64,000 bases of DNA from Deltaproteobacteria bacterium HGW-Deltaproteobacteria-15 (GTDB taxonomy: Bacteria; Desulfobacterota; DSM-4660; Desulfatiglandales; HGW-15). The notes beneath the pieces are model-generated. The model worked only from the letters and a program-made list of their open reading frames with translations, was not told the DNA's origin and did no database searches. Shown here piece by piece: positions 58,940 to 64,000 of this stretch; positions within the stretch are counted from its first letter, which is position 1, and the number at the start of each line of letters is the position of its first letter. The stretch lies in the NCBI GenBank assembly GCA_002840535.1, contig PHBH01000035.1, forward strand, positions 1 through 64,000. Direction: 5' to 3'. The translations under genes and the position numbers were made by a program.

Positions 58940-61900
58940 TCACAGCAGATCGTCCTTCCTGTTAGTCCAGGCGTAGGTGTCAGTTGTGGTTCGCTTATAG
59001 TTCTCATCCAGTTGCGGCTTCAAAGCCACCAGAGCTGAAAGGCGGCGTGCAACCTCGGTTACATATCGCACTTCATCAGATGTGAGCCCGCGACCGAGAA
59101 GCGCCTTTTCCCGGTATGAGAGCCACTTCTTGATGACCTGATAGCCTCCGATCGTGTAGTCCCATACGGCTTCAGGAACATTTCTCCAACATGCGACTTC
59201 GTTGAGGAAGATGTCCCATCCCCCATCTTCACGGCGGACCATCTTCCCTTTGCCGGGCATTGTGACCCCGCCCTTACCCCCATGCCCCCAGCCGGCTGTG
59301 AGGTCAAGGTTCCCGGCTTCGGGTTTCGCGGGTTTGCCGTCCACGCGCTGAAAGAGTGCAATGGGCTTCAGTTCGTCCCGGATCTTCCCGATTGTCAATC
59401 CGGGAACAGGCGTTTCCGTGTCTAGTAGGGCCGCCACTTGTCGCCCAAGATCTGCTGACGTGAGCAGTTCTTCTTTCATCCTTGGAAGCGGGATCCGTGG
59501 CCAGTCCTGGCGAATGCCGTCCGAATTTTCGGTAAGATAAGCGGGCGCGTAGCCAATAGCCAATGCATGATACCAAATCAGTTCAGCAGTGTTTTGGTCC
59601 GTATCAGGATCAGGCAAATCAAGAGACCTCAGATACGTTCGGGAAGCGGGGGAGAGGTTGGCGGTAATCCTGTTGGCCTCAATTTCCATCCCTGGCAGCA
59701 AACGCTCTCCGAAAGTTCGGGAATTTCTCCCAGTCTGACCTGCTTTGAGGCGGAGCGGAATTGCTACTGCGTTTGGACGCAACAGATGGTAATCAGGTAT
59801 TGATTTCGTTAGTAAAACAACGGCACCCTCGTTCGGACGTTCAGCCATCATACGGGTGACAAAGAATCTGTTACCATCCCAGCCCTGGGCCACCAGTGAA
59901 GGGCGTGGTTCGTTCCACAAAGGACGTACATTTGTGTAATAGCACCACCTTTGGTCGTACGGATAGAGGGCATATTTTCGAATGCTACCATCATCGTAAG
60001 AAGTAGTCTTCAAAAGCCTGGTTCTCGCCTCTTGTGCTCGAAATCTTCCGGCATCCTCACAGAGACCAACTGAGCACAGATCTTTCCAATCAATCCCAGC
60101 ATCAAAGTATCTTTTCATCCGCCCTTCTAGGGAAGCTGCGTCCAAAGCCATCAGAGCGCCTTTGCGCATTTCCTGTAACCCGCTCACCGGACTTACTGCG
60201 CAGAGCTGAACTGCTGTCGGCCATCTGAGGTAAGCAGTGGCTATTTCTGCCGGGCGGAGACTCCAGCGGTTGTCTTTTCGGGGGTTGGCAAGTTCGTATT
60301 GTGAGTCGATGTCCTCTTCTTCGATGCTGGCCAGGAGATCGGCCCGCTTTGTTGCACCCCAGAAGTGTCGGAACCTGACCGTTGCTTCTCCTTTCCGTGT
60401 CCGGCCTCTTTTCGCGAACAAGCCGATTGCTGTGCCGACCCGAATACCTTCTCGGTTCCATTCAGTTGAGAACACGGAGGGGTCTGGCTTTCCATCAGGA
60501 GTAAGTTTGCCGGTCTCTCTACTGTCGCCATTCATGCAGTCAATCCAAATAGCATCGAACCCATCGAGGAATCTCCGGCGAGCGACAACGAAGGAGGGGT
60601 CTCCAATATACGAGAAATTCGAGATAAAGGACACCAAGCCCCGGCCGCCATGCTCGGCGATACGCTTTTCCGCAAGGCGGAAGAAACGGATGTACAGATC
60701 GTCAAGATTGAATTTCTTGATCCCCCACTCGGATATGAGTCCCTCCTTGTAGGGTTCTACAAGGCGGTTCTCATCCTTGGGACTTATGCCAGCGAAAGCG
60801 TTGTACGGCGGATTTCCGAGGATCACGAGGATGGGTTTTTCATTCTTCACCTTTCCGGCGGCATCCCGTTCATCCTCGAAGCCAGGAAAGGCGATCTGTT
60901 TGGGCTTTTCCTTGGGCGGTTCCCATCCGCTGAGGGCGTTTGTGAGATAAACACCGACACGCTCGGACGGGTCCTCTCTGTCACTCAATGGCGCGCCCAG
61001 CTTTTCGAGTTCAAGGCCAAGCTGGAGATGTGCAATGACGAACGGCGCCGGCAGGATCTCAAAGCCGAAGACTCGTTCCATTGCGGCCGTTTTGAGATCG
61101 TTCGCGACCAGCGCGTCGCCACCCTTGTCATGGAGAGTGCAGGCAATGCGCCGAAGCACTGCCCGCAGGTAGGCCCCAGTCCCGCAACAGGGATCAAGTA
61201 CAATCACCTTCGGATCGGCGAGCCCGTCGGGGAGGTCGAGCTCAGAGCGGAGTACCGCATCAACGCGCTCGACCTGGTAGTTAACGATCTCCTCGGGAGT
61301 GTACCAGACGCCCAGTTCCTTCCGCAGTGCAGGGTCGAACGCATGGAGGAAGGGCTCGTAAAAGTATTGGACGGCGTGCCCCTCATCGTAGGACTTGAAG
61401 AATTCGGCCCGGTCCACCCGATTCAGGGCCCCGGCAGCCCAGTCCAGGACTTCGATCAGACCCAAGGCCCCGAGGCGAGTGGGATCCGCCACTTGATGGA
61501 AGAGGGCGCGAAGCATGGGAACACGCAAGAGCCAATCGGCAGATCTCCAGTCGAAATTCCCGGTCACGGGATAGCGTGCTGCAGCTTTGCGGAGAGCTCG
61601 CCCGAAATCAGCTGCTCCGTTGGGTTTGGCGTCGCGACGACGTGCCCACAAGACCCATGCTGAAAAGACGCCATAGAAGAGGGTCTGAATGAGCGTAGAC
61701 CGAAAGAAATGCTCGCCCTTCTCGCCTTCGAAGCGCAATCCTAGGGCCTCTTCCAGTGCCTCCCTGAGACTGTTCAGTGCAGGGAGATCCACGCTTTCTA
61801 TGCGAAGCCGCGCATCGTGCGCGTAGGAAGCGAGGATTCCGGCCACGTCCTGGGGTGCGGTGAGGGGGGCATTGTGCAGAAGCACGCGCTTCAGGTACTC

Positions 61901-62428
61901 AAGGAGACGCTCACCCTTTTCCGAAGCGGTCTTCCGGGGGTGGAAGGCCAAAAGCCAGAATGCCTTTTCTGAATCGGCAATCGAAAACGATTCAAGGGCC
62001 ACAGGTTGCCCGTTTGTGCCTTTGCCGATGAGGGCGAAGGACCGGAAGTTTGTAACCAAGACTACCCCGTACCGTTTCCAGTATCGTTCAACCTGCTTTG
62101 TCCCGGAGATCGCTTCGAGTTCCCCGCGCAGCGGCTTGGCCTCGATCACCCCTCGAGAGGGGCTCTGCGATGTAAAGGGGTTTTCCTCAGCGTCGGCCGC
62201 GCTTGTCTTCCTCTGAAACTGCTCGGCGGAAAACAGACCACCATCCGGGAGCCCCGCGCCGCGATTGGCCAGGTTGATGACGCAACGGACCCTCGGCGAG
62301 AGGCTCTTTCCGACATTCGTCAAAAGCCGTTCCAGGGCAGGATAAAACGAGGTCTCGGGGACATTTGCCCTTGTTCCCCGGATTTCCGTCATTTCTGTCA
62401 GGTATGCCTCAACTATTCTGTCGGTCAC
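58940..62428 (-). CDS. Single-chain restriction-modification enzyme, type ISP-like (no helicase)
   Basis: This 1162-residue protein starts at a GTG overlapping the nuclease stop (GTGA). The N-terminal 130 residues have PD at 61-62 and EAK at 96-98, a PD-(D/E)xK nuclease arrangement. An N6-adenine methylase core has motif I VLDPCCGTGAYL (about 405-416) and motif IV LGNPPYNAF (about 537-545). The C-terminal part (GGYQVIKKWLSYREKALLGRGL, about 1090-1115) matches the specificity domain of type ISP enzymes. Known type ISP enzymes (about 1500-1600 aa) also have a RecA-like helicase; none is visible here, so this may be a type IIG-like cutter. Confidence 0.82.
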   Translation of the reverse strand: MTDRIVEAYLTEMTEIRGTRANVPETSFYPALERLLTNVGKSLSPRVRCVINLANRGAGLPDGGLFSAEQFQRKTSAADAEENPFTSQSPSRGVIEAKPLRGELEAISGTKQVERYWKRYGVVLVTNFRSFALIGKGTNGQPVALESFSIADSEKAFWLLAFHPRKTASEKGERLLEYLKRVLLHNAPLTAPQDVAGILASYAHDARLRIESVDLPALNSLREALEEALGLRFEGEKGEHFFRSTLIQTLFYGVFSAWVLWARRRDAKPNGAADFGRALRKAAARYPVTGNFDWRSADWLLRVPMLRALFHQVADPTRLGALGLIEVLDWAAGALNRVDRAEFFKSYDEGHAVQYFYEPFLHAFDPALRKELGVWYTPEEIVNYQVERVDAVLRSELDLPDGLADPKVIVLDPCCGTGAYLRAVLRRIACTLHDKGGDALVANDLKTAAMERVFGFEILPAPFVIAHLQLGLELEKLGAPLSDREDPSERVGVYLTNALSGWEPPKEKPKQIAFPGFEDERDAAGKVKNEKPILVILGNPPYNAFAGISPKDENRLVEPYKEGLISEWGIKKFNLDDLYIRFFRLAEKRIAEHGGRGLVSFISNFSYIGDPSFVVARRRFLDGFDAIWIDCMNGDSRETGKLTPDGKPDPSVFSTEWNREGIRVGTAIGLFAKRGRTRKGEATVRFRHFWGATKRADLLASIEEEDIDSQYELANPRKDNRWSLRPAEIATAYLRWPTAVQLCAVSPVSGLQEMRKGALMALDAASLEGRMKRYFDAGIDWKDLCSVGLCEDAGRFRAQEARTRLLKTTSYDDGSIRKYALYPYDQRWCYYTNVRPLWNEPRPSLVAQGWDGNRFFVTRMMAERPNEGAVVLLTKSIPDYHLLRPNAVAIPLRLKAGQTGRNSRTFGERLLPGMEIEANRITANLSPASRTYLRSLDLPDPDTDQNTAELIWYHALAIGYAPAYLTENSDGIRQDWPRIPLPRMKEELLTSADLGRQVAALLDTETPVPGLTIGKIRDELKPIALFQRVDGKPAKPEAGNLDLTAGWGHGGKGGVTMPGKGKMVRREDGGWDIFLNEVACWRNVPEAVWDYTIGGYQVIKKWLSYREKALLGRGLTSDEVRYVTEVARRLSALVALKPQLDENYKRTTTDTYAWTNRKDDLL

Positions 62429-62973
62429 TGTCTCTCATCCATTTCACGGGTTTCAAGTTTTCTCCACTCCCTAGGACTCACATACTTGCCTCCCTGCGCC
62501 CACATCCCCCGCATTGCCTGCCGTGCTTCCTCTTCAGCCTGCTGGAAAGGCGAAGAATCAAAACCATAGGGAGGCTTTCCCCGGTAAACCTCCGCGAGAC
62601 CAGCTCTGACCACTTCCAGGTTGATGTTCTTGCCTTCGAGGGAGATCACCCCGAGGATCCGGCCGTACCGATCGATTCCATATCCCTTGACGTCAACGAC
62701 CTTGTTCAGGACCAACCTGGCAAGGTGCTTCGTCGCCTGCTGGCTGAAAGGCTGTCCGGGCTCTCTCTTCTTCCGAGAGGCTTCAGGGGCATCGATGCCA
62801 ACCAGGCGGACCTTGGTTTCAACGTCATGCCCTTCAACCTTTACGGTGTCTCCGTCATAAACTCTGGTGACTTTGAATTGGCCGGCATGCCCCGGGGCCG
62901 CAATCAGGACCACGAGGATGAAGGAAACCAGAAGAAGAACCGCTCTTTGCTTTTTACCCGTGTCCACCTTCAT
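62425..62973 (-). CDS. Secreted thermonuclease-family (SNase-like) nuclease
   Basis: This 182-residue protein has a signal peptide (about 8-30, VLLLVSFILVVLIAAPGHA) and an SNase domain with VYDGDTVKV (38-46), RLVGIDAPE (56-64) and DRYGRILG (101-108). Arg56, Glu64 and Arg105 sit where the catalytic Arg/Glu/Arg of staphylococcal nuclease lie. A calcium-dependent nuclease acting outside the cytoplasm or in the periplasm is expected. It overlaps the RM gene by 4 bp (GTGA), so the two are made together. Confidence 0.82.
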   Translation of the reverse strand: MKVDTGKKQRAVLLLVSFILVVLIAAPGHAGQFKVTRVYDGDTVKVEGHDVETKVRLVGIDAPEASRKKREPGQPFSQQATKHLARLVLNKVVDVKGYGIDRYGRILGVISLEGKNINLEVVRAGLAEVYRGKPPYGFDSSPFQQAEEEARQAMRGMWAQGGKYVSPREWRKLETREMDERQ

Positions 62974-62976
62974 GGC

Positions 62977-63087
62977 CTACAAAACCAACGTGATAAGTAT
63001 CCCCCCACTTACTACCATGCAGCCGAGCAGGGTTACAGCTCTCTTGATAGCAACCTTTCGAATTTCTCCCACCCATGGATCGATCAT
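62977..63087 (-). CDS. Tiny membrane protein upstream of the nuclease (36 aa)
   Basis: The frame MIDPWVGEIRKVAIKRAVTL ends in a hydrophobic helix (LLGCMVVSGGILITLVL). GAGGTG before the ATG overlaps the end of the upstream gene, and the stop is 3 bp before the nuclease start. The tight packing supports it. It may anchor or couple expression. Confidence 0.45.
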   Translation of the reverse strand: MIDPWVGEIRKVAIKRAVTLLGCMVVSGGILITLVL

Positions 63088-63096
63088 GGCAGCACC

Positions 63097-63642
63097 TCAT
63101 TTCAGTATGACTGAGACGATATCCCTGTAAATGTTGAAGGTGATTCTATCCTCTTTCCCCTGCTCAATCAGCCCTATGCAATTCCGATGATGCCCCACGA
63201 GTTCTGCAAATTGCACCTGGGTCAATCCCTGCCTTCTTCTGTATTCTCGAATAAGTTTCCCGAGATCTTCAGGGGCCAAGGTCAGAATGGATAGGTTATG
63301 CCATGCCTCACGGGGCATCTCAACCAGAACATTCCCAAAGGGGGCATCTTGGACTTTTCGAAATACCTTACCAAAACCAATTTTGCTGTTCTTTGAGAGC
63401 CATTCGTGAAGAGGCAATTCATCTATTCTCTTCCCAGCACAAAAAGGGCATCCTGCCCCGCGAGTTCTGGTATAAGCCCTTGTCTGCCATTCATGCCCAG
63501 ACTCACATAACCACCAGACCATTTTGGGGGAATAGGGAGCGATGTCTTGAGGTTTCAGCTTTCCGTTCTTCGTCGGGTGCCATTCTTTCAGAAGATTAGG
63601 GTTTGCCGTTGCGAAGTTATAGCTCTTTGTTGCCCATGCCAT
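63097..63642 (-). CDS. Zinc-ribbon (DUF4379-like) plus XRE-type HTH protein
   Basis: Residues 15-75 show the treble-clef pattern of DUF4379 proteins: NLLKEWHPTKNGKLKPQDI, WWLCESGHEWQTRA and GAGCPFCAGKR (C-x3-H, C-x2-C). Residues 122-170 are an XRE HTH (LGKLIREYRRRQGLTQVQFAELVG). DUF4379 ribbons are common on very-short-patch-type nucleases, but the nuclease part is absent here. An XRE protein next to an RM gene suggests a C-protein-like controller. It is 1 bp from the DUF6794 gene. Confidence 0.75.
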   Translation of the reverse strand: MAWATKSYNFATANPNLLKEWHPTKNGKLKPQDIAPYSPKMVWWLCESGHEWQTRAYTRTRGAGCPFCAGKRIDELPLHEWLSKNSKIGFGKVFRKVQDAPFGNVLVEMPREAWHNLSILTLAPEDLGKLIREYRRRQGLTQVQFAELVGHHRNCIGLIEQGKEDRITFNIYRDIVSVILK

Positions 63643-63643
63643 T

Positions 63644-63961
63644 CTATTCCACCACCCGGAGTGAATAAGTGAGTTTCAGCTTCTCCCATAGTTTCCTAAT
63701 GATCAGGAAGGAAGCGCTGTCTGCATCCAGATCTTTTCCGGCAGTCTTACGGCAGGAATTCATCAAGGCAACGTTCCCAAGGGAGAGCTCAAATCGGTCC
63801 CGGATGTATGCACCCAGATCAGGATGAAGATAAATCAAATCCTTCTCGGTCATCCTTCCAAGCTTGGTTCTTGCTTTCAGGTCCATCTTTTCAAGCAGAG
63901 TCTCCAGGGCTTCATCAATGGTCCGTGGCAAGAAGGGGGAGATTCGCTGAGGATCGGGCAT
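63644..63961 (-). CDS. DUF6794-domain protein
   Basis: This 105-residue protein has LPRTIDEALETLLEKMDLKAR, GRMTEKDLIYLHPDLGAYIRDRFEL and a following SLGN, the sequence pattern of DUF6794 (a small helical domain seen in accessory and defence-related loci). No function is known. It is the first gene seen of the minus-strand cargo operon; more could lie beyond the window. Confidence 0.65.
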   Translation of the reverse strand: MPDPQRISPFLPRTIDEALETLLEKMDLKARTKLGRMTEKDLIYLHPDLGAYIRDRFELSLGNVALMNSCRKTAGKDLDADSASFLIIRKLWEKLKLTYSLRVVE

Positions 63962-64000
63962 TTCTCGTCCATAATGGCGATGTGGTAGAAGGCTTTCAGA

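Noticed and set aside
60650-61663. 337-aa + strand frame opposite the RM gene
   Set aside because: It runs through the methylase motifs of the minus-strand gene and has no independent start signal.

Overview
The window is a chromosomal stretch of a Gram-negative anaerobe, most likely a member of the Desulfobacterota (former Deltaproteobacteria). This is inferred from gene content: TRAP and TAXI transporters, UbiD decarboxylase, glycolate/lactate oxidase modules, LarA, CoA-ester dehydrogenases, a TolC outer membrane protein, a sigma-54 activator, and intergenic spacers full of degenerate TTCGACGTTC-type and GTAGGATGGGT-type repeats. No single gene proves the taxon. Coding density is high. Most of the chromosomal half is ordinary metabolism and envelope work; the last 15.5 kb is an integrated element.

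Layout. 1-8348: a partial antitoxin-like gene, then a surface-glycan cluster on the + strand (ABC flippase, polysaccharide deacetylase-like protein, three glycosyltransferases) with another glycosyltransferase-like gene divergent on the left. 8326-17198 (-): one long transcription unit running TolC, a 3-ketosphinganine-reductase-like SDR, DevB-type fusion protein, two DevC-type permeases, a DevA-type ATPase fused to a cyclic-nucleotide-binding domain, and a B12/radical-SAM enzyme. It reads as a lipid synthesis and tripartite export system. 17496-19992 (+): an orphan TRAP binding protein, a cyclophilin-fold protein and a 2-oxopentenoate-hydratase-like protein. 20318-31259 (-): an IclR regulator, a glyoxylate-carboligase-like enzyme that keeps the glutamate Gcl normally lacks, LarA, three glycolate/lactate oxidase subunits and a transketolase-like enzyme. 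31328-38168: a methyltransferase, a membrane-bound sigma-54 activator with an unusual C-terminus, a divergent cluster of small unknown proteins preceded by a good -24/-12 promoter, and a UbiB-family kinase. 39077-45441 (+): an FCD/GntR regulator, UbiD decarboxylase, TAXI-TRAP transporter and metal-dependent amidohydrolase, which together suggest uptake and decarboxylation of an aromatic or unsaturated acid. 45733-48435 (+): a crotonase remnant, a 3-hydroxyacyl-CoA dehydrogenase and an acyl-CoA dehydrogenase.

The integrated element starts at about 48517 at the 3' half of a tRNA-Pro(UGG) gene and runs off the right end of the window. It carries a tyrosine integrase, a PDZ/HTH protein, two small excisionase/AlpA-type HTH proteins, a lambda O-like initiator with five 18-bp iterons and an A-rich tract inside its own gene (a lambda-style origin), a DnaC-type helicase loader, a few virion-like or unknown proteins, and no terminase, portal or capsid gene. 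It then carries a tight minus-strand operon of a DUF6794 protein, a zinc-ribbon/XRE protein, a tiny membrane peptide, a secreted SNase-type nuclease and a 1162-aa single-chain restriction-modification enzyme of the type ISP kind without a helicase. This is a satellite- or prophage-derived island with defence cargo.

The most promising leads are the sigma-54 regulator with its divergent promoter and small-protein cluster, the lambda-like origin with 11-bp phased repeats upstream of the xis/alpA operon, the DevBCA-TolC-SDR-radical SAM lipid system, the Gcl-like enzyme with Glu51, and the nuclease/RM operon.
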